From Paraflavisolibacter caeni (GTDB lineage Bacteria; Bacteroidota; Bacteroidia; Chitinophagales; Chitinophagaceae): a stretch of DNA of 64,000 nt. Shown here one piece after another: positions 33,915-43,404 of this stretch; the stretch's first letter is position 1; the number at the start of each line of letters is the position of its first letter. The notes below the pieces were generated by a model, which was not told the origin of the DNA, ran no database searches, and was given only the letters and a program-made list of their open reading frames with translations. Position numbers and translations under genes: made by a program. The stretch is taken from assembly GCF_025628885.1 (NCBI RefSeq), contig NZ_JAOTIF010000001.1:434001-498000 (forward strand), read 5' to 3'.

Positions 33915-35786
33915 ATGAATAAATTGATTGCACTAATTCCACTGCTACCTTTTATTGGCTTTTTAATCAATGGCCTTGGAAGGAAGTATTTATCAAAGGG
34001 TCTGATTGGCATCATTGGATGCGGTACCGTCCTGGTATCTTTTATTATTAGCCTGATGATCTTTTTTAATGGGAGTTATTCCACTACGCCTATTCATTAT
34101 TTTAACTTCATTCAAGCCGGCACTTTAAAAATTCCTTTTGCATTCCAAATTGACCAGCTTTCCACATTGTTCCTGCTGATCATTACGGGAGTAGGTTTTC
34201 TTATCCATGTATATTCTACCTCTTACATGCATGAAGAAAAAAGAGAACATTTCGGAAGGTATTTTTCCTATCTGAACCTCTTTGTGTTCTCAATGCTGCT
34301 CCTGGTTATGGGTGCAAACTATGTAATCATGTTCATCGGCTGGGAAGGCGTGGGATTGTGCTCTTACTTATTAATTGGCTATTGGTTTAAGAATACGAAT
34401 TACAATAATGCGGCAAACAAAGCCTTTATCATGAACCGGATTGGTGACTTGGGCTTTTTGTTGGCTGTGTTCTGGTTATTTGCAAAATTGGGAACTGCTA
34501 ATTATACAGAAGTGTTTGCCAACGTAGGAAAGCTTTCATCTTCAGATATCATTGGAATCACAATTTTGTTGTTTGTTGGTGCCACTGGTAAGAGTGCCCA
34601 GATTCCATTGTATACCTGGTTGCCAGACGCCATGGCCGGCCCGACACCAGTTTCTGCATTAATTCATGCGGCAACAATGGTAACAGCAGGTATTTACATG
34701 ATCGCCCGCAGTAACGCTTTGTATTCAGCTGCACCCCTGACGCAAAATATTGTTGCCATCATTGGCGCGGCTACTGCATTATTGGCAGCAACCATTGCTC
34801 TGAAACAGAATGATATTAAGAAAGTGCTGGCTTATTCAACAGTCAGCCAGCTTGGATACATGTTCCTGGCTTTAGGAACCGGAGCTTATGTTGCCGCGGT
34901 TTTCCATGTGATGACCCATGCCTTCTTTAAAGCCTTGTTGTTTCTAGGTTCTGGTAGTGTGATACATGCAATGAGCGGAGAACAAGATATCCGTTTTATG
35001 GGCGGGTTGAAGAATAAGTTGAAAATTACTTACTGGACTTTCCTGATTGGTTGCATCGCTATTGCTGGTATTCCTCCTTTCTCTGGTTTCTTTTCAAAAG
35101 ATGCGATCTTATTAAGTGCGTTCGAACACAATAAATTCTTATATGCTATTGGGTTGATTACAGCGGCGTTAACGGCATTTTATATGTTCCGTCTGCTGTT
35201 TATCACATTTTATGGTGGTTTCCGGGGAGATGAAGAACAGCGGCACCATGTTCATGAAAGCCCTGCAGCAATGACCGTTCCCCTGGTTATTCTGGCGGTG
35301 TTTTCTATTATCGGCGGATTTGTAGGAGTGCCTGAAGTATTTACACATGGAGGAGAAAAGTTGGCTGCATTCCTTTCACCTGTCGTTCCATCAGCAACTC
35401 ACCATATTGAACATTCCACCGAAATACTGTTGATGAGCCTGACAACAGGTATCGCTATCATCGCTATATTAATTGCGTGGATGCGTTACAGAACCTACAA
35501 GGAAGAAAAATATACAGCATTTGGAAAGGTGCTGGAAAACAAATGGTACGTTGATGAATTGTATGATACCTTAGTCTCGAAGCCAATAAATAAGTTGGGT
35601 GGTATTGCCAACAACTATTTTGAAAAACTTGGCATTGATGCATTGGTAAATGGAGTAGGGAAGTTGGTTACTTACGGAGGCCGCCAGTTGCGTTGGCTAC
35701 AAAGCGGACTGGTAGGTAATTATTTATTGTTGATGGTATTGAGCATGCTACTGTTTTTTGTACTGGAATTTTTTCTGAAGAGGTAA
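33915..35786 (+). CDS. nuoL: NADH-quinone oxidoreductase subunit L
   Basis: NuoL is the largest antiporter-like proton channel at the end of the complex I membrane arm. The 623 residues span about 16 helices. Signatures are MFIGWEGVGLCSYLLIGYW, LPDAMAGPTPVSALIHAATM and KKVLAYSTVSQLGYMFLALG. A long amphipathic lateral helix follows before the last membrane helix (LLLMVLSMLLFFVLEFFLKR), as expected. Confidence 0.97.
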   Translation: MNKLIALIPLLPFIGFLINGLGRKYLSKGLIGIIGCGTVLVSFIISLMIFFNGSYSTTPIHYFNFIQAGTLKIPFAFQIDQLSTLFLLIITGVGFLIHVYSTSYMHEEKREHFGRYFSYLNLFVFSMLLLVMGANYVIMFIGWEGVGLCSYLLIGYWFKNTNYNNAANKAFIMNRIGDLGFLLAVFWLFAKLGTANYTEVFANVGKLSSSDIIGITILLFVGATGKSAQIPLYTWLPDAMAGPTPVSALIHAATMVTAGIYMIARSNALYSAAPLTQNIVAIIGAATALLAATIALKQNDIKKVLAYSTVSQLGYMFLALGTGAYVAAVFHVMTHAFFKALLFLGSGSVIHAMSGEQDIRFMGGLKNKLKITYWTFLIGCIAIAGIPPFSGFFSKDAILLSAFEHNKFLYAIGLITAALTAFYMFRLLFITFYGGFRGDEEQRHHVHESPAAMTVPLVILAVFSIIGGFVGVPEVFTHGGEKLAAFLSPVVPSATHHIEHSTEILLMSLTTGIAIIAILIAWMRYRTYKEEKYTAFGKVLENKWYVDELYDTLVSKPINKLGGIANNYFEKLGIDALVNGVGKLVTYGGRQLRWLQSGLVGNYLLLMVLSMLLFFVLEFFLKR

Positions 35787-35876
35787 TCTGAACCTGAATA
35801 GGAGTGACTAGATAATAGCTTATAAAAAACGAAGAGGTATTCAAAATCGATATCGTACTTCGTAAATCGAACTAAT

Positions 35877-37349
35877 ATGGTTGTTTTATTATTAATATTA
35901 ATTCCATTAATTGGCGGATTGGTTTCTTTTGCTTTGAAAGAAGGCGAATCGGCAAAAACCTGGTCTTTACTAGTATCTATTGCTACTTTGGCTGTTTCCC
36001 TGGTCGCGCTGGCTTTACCAGATCATGCTCCAAGCCTGCAATTTTCCGCTGGATGGATGGGAAGTTTAGGTAGCAGCTTTACTATTAAGCTGGATGGAAT
36101 GTCCCAGCTTCTTTGTTTATTAACTGCAATATCATATCCCCTGATATTCATTGCAACCTGGAAAACCGAATATAGGAAGGCATATAACTTTTATGCTTTG
36201 ATGCTGCTGACGCAGGCTGGTTTAATCGGTGTATTCACCTCCATGGATGCTTTGCTGTTTTACTTTTTCTGGGAACTCGCGCTTATTCCTGTATATTTTT
36301 TATGTTCCCAGTGGGGCGGCGAGAGAAGAATACCAGTTACTTTCAAGTTCTTTATTTACACTTTTACAGGTTCTGTATTGATGCTGATCGGATTGCTGTA
36401 CTTGTATTTTCAGACGCCTGACCGTTCATTTTCTATTGAATCATTCTACAGATTGGATCTCCCTGTAAAAGATCAATATTTTGTATTCTGGTTGTTGTTT
36501 GTAGCCTTCGCAGTGAAGATGCCTGTTTTCCCTTTTCACACCTGGCAGCCAGACACTTATGAACAATCACCGACAGCGACAACAATGGTATTGAGTGGCA
36601 TTATGGTTAAAATGGGTGTGTTTGGTGTGATTCGCTGGGTGCTTCCAGTTTTGCCAATCGCTGCTTATTCCTGGGGAGACTTTGTGATGAGCCTGGCTGT
36701 CATCGGTATTATATATGCATCAATCATTGCGATGCGCCAGGACGATTTGAAGCGTTTGATTGCTTATTCATCCATTGCTCACATCGGCTTGATGGCTGCC
36801 ACAATTTTTGCTGAGACTGAAAGTGGATTACAAGGCGTAATGATGCAGATGTTTAACCATGGTATCAACATTCTGGGTTTGTGGATCGTAGTAGAATTAA
36901 TAGAACGCCAGTTTAAAACACGTAAAATGTCTGAATTGGGTGGTATAGCGCAAAAAGCTCCGGCTTTGGCCATTTTATTTGTCATCATTGCACTGGCCAA
37001 TATCTCATTACCTCTAACCAATGCATTTGTTGGTGAGTTTATGATGTTCAATGGTATTTTCAGTTCCACAGTAACAAAATACAACATCGTATTCGCTGCT
37101 TTAGCAGGTATCAGTATCATTTTAGCGGCTGTCTATACGCTGAATATGATCCAGAAAGTGCTTTATGGAGATGCCAATGCAATTACAGCAAAAGCACATG
37201 ATATCAGTATCAATGAAAAGTTTTCATTAGGTGCAATTGTATTATTGATTTTGGTTTTTGGTATTTATCCTCAACCGCTGCTTAACCTTACAGATGGTTT
37301 TGTGGAAACAATTTTAAAAGAAGCAAACGTTGCTTATTTGATCAAGTAA
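35877..37349 (+). CDS. nuoM: NADH-quinone oxidoreductase subunit M
   Basis: NuoM is the second antiporter-like proton channel. The 490 residues show the key glutamate region LLFYFFWELALIPVYFLCSQ, PFHTWQPDTYEQSPTATTMV and KRLIAYSSIAHIGLM. It is followed by nuoN with only two bases between stop and start, so translation may be coupled. Confidence 0.97.
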   Translation: MVVLLLILIPLIGGLVSFALKEGESAKTWSLLVSIATLAVSLVALALPDHAPSLQFSAGWMGSLGSSFTIKLDGMSQLLCLLTAISYPLIFIATWKTEYRKAYNFYALMLLTQAGLIGVFTSMDALLFYFFWELALIPVYFLCSQWGGERRIPVTFKFFIYTFTGSVLMLIGLLYLYFQTPDRSFSIESFYRLDLPVKDQYFVFWLLFVAFAVKMPVFPFHTWQPDTYEQSPTATTMVLSGIMVKMGVFGVIRWVLPVLPIAAYSWGDFVMSLAVIGIIYASIIAMRQDDLKRLIAYSSIAHIGLMAATIFAETESGLQGVMMQMFNHGINILGLWIVVELIERQFKTRKMSELGGIAQKAPALAILFVIIALANISLPLTNAFVGEFMMFNGIFSSTVTKYNIVFAALAGISIILAAVYTLNMIQKVLYGDANAITAKAHDISINEKFSLGAIVLLILVFGIYPQPLLNLTDGFVETILKEANVAYLIK

Positions 37350-37351
37350 TT

Positions 37352-38725
37352 ATGAATGCATTAATATTATCGGCTATTAGCGCTGTTATTATGATGTTCA
37401 GCGGTTTTATGTTCAAACAGAAAAGCGCTGTCCGGAGCCTCGCCATTATTTTGCTGGTGGTTGTTACCATTGCGAATATGCTCGAAATGCGGGGTGTTGC
37501 TTTCTTCCATATTAACACTATTGGAATGTTGGCTTTTGATCGTTTCGCTCTTTTGTTTAGCCTGATTGCCAATCTTTCTACATTAGTTTTTTTCCTGCTT
37601 TCTTCGAAAGATATGGAGAAGGTAGGTGTCAATTATAGTGAATACTTTGCGCTGATCTTCTTTATATTAAGTGGTGTAGTAATTTCAGCTTCATTCAAAT
37701 CCCTGTTACTCTTGTTTTTGGGGATTGAGATATTGTCTATTCCTTTATATATATTGACAGGTTCTGATAAACGTAACCTGAAGAGTATTGAAGCTTCTCT
37801 GAAATACTTTTTGATGGGTTCATTTTCAACAGGTTTGATGTTGATGGGCATAGCATTGATTTATGGCGCTACAGGCACTTTCCGTTTGGATCTGATAGAA
37901 TTTGCAACTGGTAACACTTCTCTTCTTTTGATTGCCGGGGTCATGATGCTATTGTTTGCACTTAGTTTTAAAGTTTCAGCAGCTCCATTTCATTTCTGGA
38001 CACCTGATGTGTATGATGGAGCTCCTACAGTATTTACATCATTTATGGCAACGATTGTAAAAGCTGCAGGATTTATAGCTTTTATGCGTTTGTTTGATGA
38101 AGCTTTTGGCAACATTCGTCCTGAGTGGAGATTAATTGTTGCTATTATTACTGCAGCAACGTTGTTTATCGGCAATATCACGGCCGTATTCCAGCAGAGT
38201 GTTAAACGTATGCTGGCTTATTCCAGTATTGCACAAGCTGGTTTCATGATGTTATCCATTTATTCATTAAATGCTGATGCCAAAGAAGGTTTATTGCTGT
38301 ATGCTGCTGCCTATTCTTTGGCTACCATTGGTATCTTTTCCGTACTCATCAAGATGAAGGATTACACCTTTGATGGATTTAATGGATTTGCCAAGCACCA
38401 GCCTGTTATAGCAGCTTCATTGGTGGTCTTTCTTTTGTCTTTAGCAGGTATTCCATTGACGGCAGGCTTCCTGTCAAAGTTTTATATGTTGCGTGCAACC
38501 ATTGCTGCCGGAAGCAGCATATGGCTGGTCATATTTGCAGTATTAATGGCAGCTGTGAGTGTCTATTATTATTTCCGCTTAATACAAGCCATGTATTTTA
38601 AGGATGGCATGGAACAATCTATAGAAATCAGTCAGGGCTATAAATACACATTGGTATCAGTAGCTGCATTGACAATCATTCTAGGTGTATTCCCCAACCT
38701 GTTGACATACTGGCTTTATTTCTAA
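37352..38725 (+). CDS. nuoN: NADH-quinone oxidoreductase subunit N
   Basis: NuoN is the third antiporter-like proton channel. Its 457 residues include LLLLFLGIEILSIPLYILTG, APFHFWTPDVYDGAPTVFTS and KRMLAYSSIAQAGFMMLSIY. It closes the operon; all 14 subunits are present, so this complex I should be complete. A terminator follows. Confidence 0.97.
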   Translation: MNALILSAISAVIMMFSGFMFKQKSAVRSLAIILLVVVTIANMLEMRGVAFFHINTIGMLAFDRFALLFSLIANLSTLVFFLLSSKDMEKVGVNYSEYFALIFFILSGVVISASFKSLLLLFLGIEILSIPLYILTGSDKRNLKSIEASLKYFLMGSFSTGLMLMGIALIYGATGTFRLDLIEFATGNTSLLLIAGVMMLLFALSFKVSAAPFHFWTPDVYDGAPTVFTSFMATIVKAAGFIAFMRLFDEAFGNIRPEWRLIVAIITAATLFIGNITAVFQQSVKRMLAYSSIAQAGFMMLSIYSLNADAKEGLLLYAAAYSLATIGIFSVLIKMKDYTFDGFNGFAKHQPVIAASLVVFLLSLAGIPLTAGFLSKFYMLRATIAAGSSIWLVIFAVLMAAVSVYYYFRLIQAMYFKDGMEQSIEISQGYKYTLVSVAALTIILGVFPNLLTYWLYF

Positions 38726-38752
38726 GCGATATAAAAAAATAATTATTTTAAG

Positions 38753-38782
38753 AAAGGTTTCCTAATTTAGGAAACCTTTTTT
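38753..38782 (+). terminator. Terminator of the nuo operon
   Basis: AAAGGTTTCC (38753-38762) pairs with GGAAACCTTT (38770-38779) in a tight hairpin and is followed by more T residues. The next gene starts at 38784, so the T run overlaps its leader and read-through would cover it. Confidence 0.85.
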
Positions 38783-38783
38783 C

Positions 38784-40058
38784 ATGAAAATAACTGACGT
38801 TTTATCTATCTCATTTCGTACCATACGCAGTAATAAATTGCGTACAGGAATAACCATCTCAATCATTGCATTTGGCATTATGGCTCTTGTAGGCATTATA
38901 ACAGCCATTAAGGCGATGAATCAAAAGCTCACAGAGAGTTTTTCTTCCATGGGCGCTTCTGGTTTTACAATCCGTTATAAGGAGCGTAATTTTCAATTTG
39001 GCAACAATAATAATGAGGTTAAATTATCGAAGAAAGGAGCCAAAAGAGAAAAAAAATCAAATTTAAACAAACGTATTACGGATGATGAGGCAATGTGGTT
39101 TTCTGAAAAGTACGAATTCCCCGCAACGGTAGGTATTTCTGTTTTAGCTAACAGGAATGCAATTGTCAATAAAGGATCGGTAAAGACAAGTCCGAATGTT
39201 TTTGTTTTTGGGGCAGATGAAAACTATTTAATATTGAATGGATTTCAATTGGCTGCTGGACGCAATTTCAGCAGGCAGGACATGCAATCGGGCAGTAATT
39301 TCTGTTTGTTAGGAAATGATGTAGCTAAAAAGCTATTTAAAGCCGGTCCTGTAAAAGCTGTCAACCAGGTAGTACGTATTAATGGAATTCAATACAGGGT
39401 AATAGGTGTATTATCTTCAAGAGGGTCAACATTTGGTTTCAGCCGGGATAATGTTGTTATTTCCAGTTATAATAATATCAAGAAGTATTATGGCAATACA
39501 AATTCGTATGTGATCGGGGTGATGGCTGATGATATCAACCAGGTTGAAAATGCTATGGGTGAGGCGGAAGGACAGTTCCGTGCCATTCGTAAGTTGAATA
39601 CAACAGAAGAAAGTAACTTTGTTATAGACAGGAGTGACAGTGTAGCCGAAAAGGCTATGAACAGCCTCGGCTTTTTAACGATTTCGGCTACTGTTATTGG
39701 TTTGATTACATTGATCGGGGCCGCTATTGGATTAATGAATATAATGCTGGTTGCCGTGTCTGAAAGAACAAAGGAAGTAGGACTTGCCAAGGCAATAGGA
39801 GGAAAGAGCAAGAATATCCGTCTTCAGTTCTTATTAGAAGCCATACTCATCAGTTTCTTTGGTGCTTTGTTTGGAATCATTTTAGGCATATTAGTTGGGA
39901 ACTTATTTTCAATAGTATTAAAGACTGGTTTTGTGGTGCCTTGGGATTGGGTGTTTTACGGTATTTCTATCTGTAGCGTGGTCGGTTTGTTGGCAGGCTT
40001 GTATCCAGCATTGAAAGCGGGGAAATTAAATCCTATTGAAGCTCTGCGTTATGAGTAA
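38784..40058 (+). CDS. ABC transporter permease, MacB/FtsX type
   Basis: This 424-residue permease has an N-terminal helix (about 19-41 [20 protein letters not shown]), a large periplasmic MacB_PCD-like domain (about 50-280), and an FtsX domain with three C-terminal helices (about 288-315, 346-372, 383-408). Between the last helices the conserved [19 protein letters not shown] matches MacB and LolC/E-type permeases. These export substrates or lift lipoproteins, driven by a partner ATPase, which is not next to it. Ending [21 protein letters not shown] is characteristic. Confidence 0.9.
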   Translation: MKITDVLSISFRTIRSNKLRTGITISIIAFGIMALVGIITAIKAMNQKLTESFSSMGASGFTIRYKERNFQFGNNNNEVKLSKKGAKREKKSNLNKRITDDEAMWFSEKYEFPATVGISVLANRNAIVNKGSVKTSPNVFVFGADENYLILNGFQLAAGRNFSRQDMQSGSNFCLLGNDVAKKLFKAGPVKAVNQVVRINGIQYRVIGVLSSRGSTFGFSRDNVVISSYNNIKKYYGNTNSYVIGVMADDINQVENAMGEAEGQFRAIRKLNTTEESNFVIDRSDSVAEKAMNSLGFLTISATVIGLITLIGAAIGLMNIMLVAVSERTKEVGLAKAIGGKSKNIRLQFLLEAILISFFGALFGIILGILVGNLFSIVLKTGFVVPWDWVFYGISICSVVGLLAGLYPALKAGKLNPIEALRYE

Positions 40059-40254
40059 GGAAATGCATCAGCCTATTAAAAATCAGAGTCGCACCTTTAT
40101 TTGGTCATGTGTAGTTAATTTTTTTTAATCATGGGAACAAAACGTTGAAAAAAATTGAAAATACTATGCTAATTCACACAATTTTTCCTTAGAATTGTGA
40201 CCCTGAATTATTTACTATTTAAATTTTTATTTCTAAACTTAAAATTCAAAGAAA

Positions 40255-41118
40255 ATGGCAGAGTCAAAACCGACTGCAACGAAGACATCAGTGAAGGCTA
40301 CAAGCGTGCAGGCTAAGAAGAGTAGCAACATCATTTCCTGGCTAGCTCCGGTGATTTGTATTGTAGCCGGTTATTGTATTTGGAGATTCATCATTGGTTC
40401 GGAGGATGGCTTTAAACAACCCGATCCCGCCGGCGGCTTCTGGCCCCAACACCGTGGACCTAAGGGTGCCTTCCACCGCATCTATGAAGGTGGTATCATC
40501 GTGCCTTTGTTGATCGGCTTGTTGCTGATGGTGTTTACCTTCTCCATTGAGCGCTTGCTGACCATCCAAAAAGCATTAGGAAAAGGATCTATTGCAGACT
40601 TTATCCGCAAAGTACAATACCACCTGGCCAACCGCAATGTGGATGCTGCCCTGGCTGAGTGCGACCGCCAAAGAGGCTCAGTAGCCAATGTGATGAAAGC
40701 TGGTCTTCGTCGCTATCGTGAAATGATCGACAACAGTGAGCTGGATACCGAACAAAAGGTGCTGGCCATCCAAAAAGAAGTAGAAGAAGCCACGGCCCTG
40801 GAGCTTCCAATGCTGCAGAAGAACCTGGTTTTTCTGTCTACCATTGTATCTCTGGGTACACTCGTTGCCCTGTTGGGTACGGTAATGGGGATGATCCGCT
40901 CCTTTGCCCAGTTAGGGGAAGAAGGTGGTGCCGGTGCTGCATCTGAGTTGGCGGTAGGTATTTCTGAGGCCCTGTATAATACGGCTTTGGGTATTGGTAC
41001 CTCGGCAGTTTCCCTGGTAATGTACAACGTGTTTACGACTAAAATTGATGCCATCACTTACGGTATTGATGAATCTGGTTTCACCCTGACCCAATCTTTT
41101 GCTTCTTTGTACAAATAA
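40255..41118 (+). CDS. exbB: ExbB/TolQ/MotA-family proton channel
   Basis: ExbB forms a pentameric channel that uses the proton gradient to energise TonB. The 287 residues have a first helix (about 26-46), an extended region, and three further helices containing the family pattern TLVALLGTVMGMIRSFAQLG and EALYNTALGIGTSAVSLVMY. The N-terminal extension and extra helix are typical of Bacteroidota. It heads a four-gene operon exbB-exbD-exbD-tonB. A 7-bp inverted repeat (CACAATT / AATTGTG, 40177-40199) lies in its upstream region. Confidence 0.93.
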   Translation: MAESKPTATKTSVKATSVQAKKSSNIISWLAPVICIVAGYCIWRFIIGSEDGFKQPDPAGGFWPQHRGPKGAFHRIYEGGIIVPLLIGLLLMVFTFSIERLLTIQKALGKGSIADFIRKVQYHLANRNVDAALAECDRQRGSVANVMKAGLRRYREMIDNSELDTEQKVLAIQKEVEEATALELPMLQKNLVFLSTIVSLGTLVALLGTVMGMIRSFAQLGEEGGAGAASELAVGISEALYNTALGIGTSAVSLVMYNVFTTKIDAITYGIDESGFTLTQSFASLYK

Positions 41119-41124
41119 GCAAAA

Positions 41125-41165
41125 AAAGTTTATGGATTTTGGAAACTAATGCATCTCAATACAAA
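41125..41165. repeat. Spacer element, copy 1, between exbB and first exbD
   Basis: A 41-base spacer segment closely resembles 42439-42481. Shared blocks are AAAAGTTTATG, TTGGA, ATGCATCT, AATA and ACAAA in the same order. ATGCAT is itself a palindrome. Both copies end shortly before the next start codon. Confidence 0.55.
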
Positions 41166-41175
41166 ATATTAAATC

Positions 41176-41829
41176 ATGCCGAGTGTAAAAATTCCTCGAA
41201 AAAGTACAGAAAATGATATGACTCCCTTTGTGGACATAGCATTTTTGATCCTGTCCTTTTTCATTATGGCGACAAAGATGAAGCCGCCGGAACCCGTGCA
41301 GATTACCACTCCTAATTCTGTTTCTACCAAGGAACTGCCGGCAAATGACGCAGTAATGGTTGAGCTGGATGGAAAAGGCAGGGTATTCTTTACCATGTTG
41401 GTTGAAAACGATCCTGAGGCAAAGATGAGTGTGATCAGTAACCTGAACACAACGAGAAACTTAGGGTTAACGCAAGCTGAAATGAACAATTTTGTGAAGT
41501 CTGTGTCCATTGGTGTTCCCTTCACGCAATTGAAGAGTTTACTATCACAGCCACTTGAAAATCAGAAAAATGTTCTTCAATCTGGTATACCTGTGCGCGA
41601 TTCTGCCAACAACGAATTGACTTTCTGGATCCGTGATGCAGTAACGTCTTTAGCAGGTAAAAAGATCAACTACCTGATCAAAGGTGATAATGCGGCCTTG
41701 TATCCTGATTTCAAGAATGTTTTGGACGCATTTAAGAAGAATGATATTTACAAATTCCAATTAGTGACTTCTCCGGAAGATGCACCTGTTGGATCTGCTT
41801 TGTATAAAACAAGGAATCAAATCAAGTAA
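41176..41829 (+). CDS. exbD: ExbD family protein, first copy
   Basis: ExbD works with ExbB in proton-driven energisation of TonB. The 217 residues have one membrane helix (about 16-33, VDIAFLILSFFIMATKMK) preceded by the conserved NDMTPFVD with its essential aspartate. The periplasmic part is about 80 residues longer than in E. coli ExbD, a form often seen in Bacteroidota. A second ExbD follows. Confidence 0.9.
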   Translation: MPSVKIPRKSTENDMTPFVDIAFLILSFFIMATKMKPPEPVQITTPNSVSTKELPANDAVMVELDGKGRVFFTMLVENDPEAKMSVISNLNTTRNLGLTQAEMNNFVKSVSIGVPFTQLKSLLSQPLENQKNVLQSGIPVRDSANNELTFWIRDAVTSLAGKKINYLIKGDNAALYPDFKNVLDAFKKNDIYKFQLVTSPEDAPVGSALYKTRNQIK

Positions 41830-41876
41830 TTCGTTCTTCTAGCAGTAAATAATTTTTTTAACACAAAAAGTAAGTT

Positions 41877-42428
41877 ATGGCTTCATTAGATACTGGTGGT
41901 GGCGATAGTGGCCATAAAAAAGGGCCTGGCGTCAAAAAGCAGAAAAGAATGTCTACCCGCGTAGACATGACACCAATGGTGGACCTTGGCTTCCTGCTCA
42001 TTACGTTTTTCATCTTTACATCAACGATGAGCTCGCCAGCTACTATGGACCTGTATATGCCGAAGGACACCAAAAATGAAGAAGAGCTGAATAAGGCTAA
42101 AGAATCAGGAGCATTAACTGTGATGCTTGGTAAAGACAATCATGTCTTCTACTATGAAGGTCAGTTGTCCCCGGATGGTTCTAACTTTAAATCAAGTTCT
42201 TTTGATCCTGAAAAAGGTATCCGTTCAGTACTTATCGACAAGAAAAAGCATACTTCTGATGAAGATATGGTTGTTGTGATCAAACCAACTCCGGAAGCTA
42301 CCTATAAAAATACGGTAGACATACTTGATGAAATGACAATTAACGAAGTAAAACGTTTTGCTTTGGTTGATATTTCTGACGGGGAAATGCAGTTGATAAA
42401 GGCCACTGAAGGTGCAGGAGGAAAATAA
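41877..42428 (+). CDS. exbD: ExbD family protein, second copy
   Basis: This 183-residue ExbD has a glycine-lysine-rich N-terminus (DTGGGDSGHKKGPGVKKQKR), the motif VDMTPMVDLGFLLITFFIFT with essential Asp, one membrane helix and a periplasmic domain. Having two different ExbD proteins suggests a heteromeric ExbD in the channel. Confidence 0.9.
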   Translation: MASLDTGGGDSGHKKGPGVKKQKRMSTRVDMTPMVDLGFLLITFFIFTSTMSSPATMDLYMPKDTKNEEELNKAKESGALTVMLGKDNHVFYYEGQLSPDGSNFKSSSFDPEKGIRSVLIDKKKHTSDEDMVVVIKPTPEATYKNTVDILDEMTINEVKRFALVDISDGEMQLIKATEGAGGK

Positions 42429-42438
42429 AATAAACTGG

Positions 42439-42481
42439 AAAAGTTTATGAAAATTGGATGCTCATGCATCTAAATAACAAA
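42439..42481. repeat. Spacer element, copy 2, between second exbD and tonB
   Basis: A 43-base segment similar to 41125-41165 (see that copy). Ends nine bases before the tonB ATG. Confidence 0.55.
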
Positions 42482-42489
42482 TTTCAAAC

Positions 42490-43326
42490 ATGGAAGCAAA
42501 CAAAATTTTAAGCGCCGATATCCTTGATCTTGTCTTTGAGGGCAGAAATAAGGAATATGGAGCTTATCACTTAAGAAAGACGTACAACAAGCGGATCTGG
42601 ATTGCTTTGGCGATTACTGCTGGTGTCGCAGCGCTTCTATTTGTTTACTTCTTTATAGTGCAGTCATTGGAAAGCAATAAGACTGCAGCAATAGAAGTAA
42701 AAGAAGTAGTGCTGGAAGATATCAAACAGGAAGAGGAAAAGAAAAATGAGCCGCCTCCACCGCCGCCGCCGCCAAAGGTAGAGCCACCAAAGGTGGAAAT
42801 GACAAAGTTTACACCTCCTAAGATTGTTAAAGATGAAGAGGTGAAAAAAGAGGATATTCCACCAGAAGTAGAAAAGCTGGAAGACACTAAGATCGACGTA
42901 GTAAGCCAGGAAGGTGTTAAAGATGTTGGTATTGCTGCTCCTCCTGTAGTGGATGAAGGTAAGAAGGTGGTTGAAGCTCCTAAAGTGGAAGATGAAAATA
43001 AGGTTTTTGAAAAGGTGGAAGTAGAAGCCGAGTTCCCTGGTGGTTTAAGCGCCTGGGCCAGGTATCTGCAAAGAAACCTTAACAACAACACTCCTATCGA
43101 AAATGGAGCGCCTCCCGGATCTTATACAGTAATGGTTCAATTTATCGTGGACAAACAAGGTGGTATCAGTGACGTAAAAGCACTGACCAGCCATGGATAC
43201 GGAATGGAAGAAGAAGCCGTCCGCGCGATAAAAAGAGGTCCTAAATGGACTCCTGCTATTCAAAATGGACGTAACGTAAACGCTTACCGTAAGCAGCCAA
43301 TTACGTTCGTTGTTGCTGAAGAGTAA
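42490..43326 (+). CDS. tonB: Energy transducer TonB
   Basis: TonB spans the periplasm and pulls on outer-membrane receptors. The 278 residues have a cytoplasmic start (SADILDLVFEGRNKEYGAYH, the Bacteroidota-type region), one membrane helix (about 37-58), a proline-rich and Lys/Glu-rich spacer starting at about 79 (EPPPPPPPPKVEPPKVEM), and a C-terminal TonB domain (about 180-278; SYTVMVQFIVDKQGGISDVK, GPKWTPAIQNGRNVNAYRKQ). It probably energises receptors such as the SusC-like porin at 61603. Confidence 0.93.
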   Translation: MEANKILSADILDLVFEGRNKEYGAYHLRKTYNKRIWIALAITAGVAALLFVYFFIVQSLESNKTAAIEVKEVVLEDIKQEEEKKNEPPPPPPPPKVEPPKVEMTKFTPPKIVKDEEVKKEDIPPEVEKLEDTKIDVVSQEGVKDVGIAAPPVVDEGKKVVEAPKVEDENKVFEKVEVEAEFPGGLSAWARYLQRNLNNNTPIENGAPPGSYTVMVQFIVDKQGGISDVKALTSHGYGMEEEAVRAIKRGPKWTPAIQNGRNVNAYRKQPITFVVAEE

Positions 43327-43351
43327 ATTAAGGTCAAAAGCAATTCAATAC

Positions 43352-43379
43352 AAATCCCGTCGCAAGACGGGATTTTTTT
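43352..43379 (+). terminator. Terminator of exbB-exbD-exbD-tonB
   Basis: AAATCCCGTC and GACGGGATTT form a 10-bp stem with a GCAA loop, then a T run. Strong and well placed after tonB. Confidence 0.9.
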
Positions 43380-43404
43380 GTTTATCTATCTAATTTTGAC
43401 CTCC

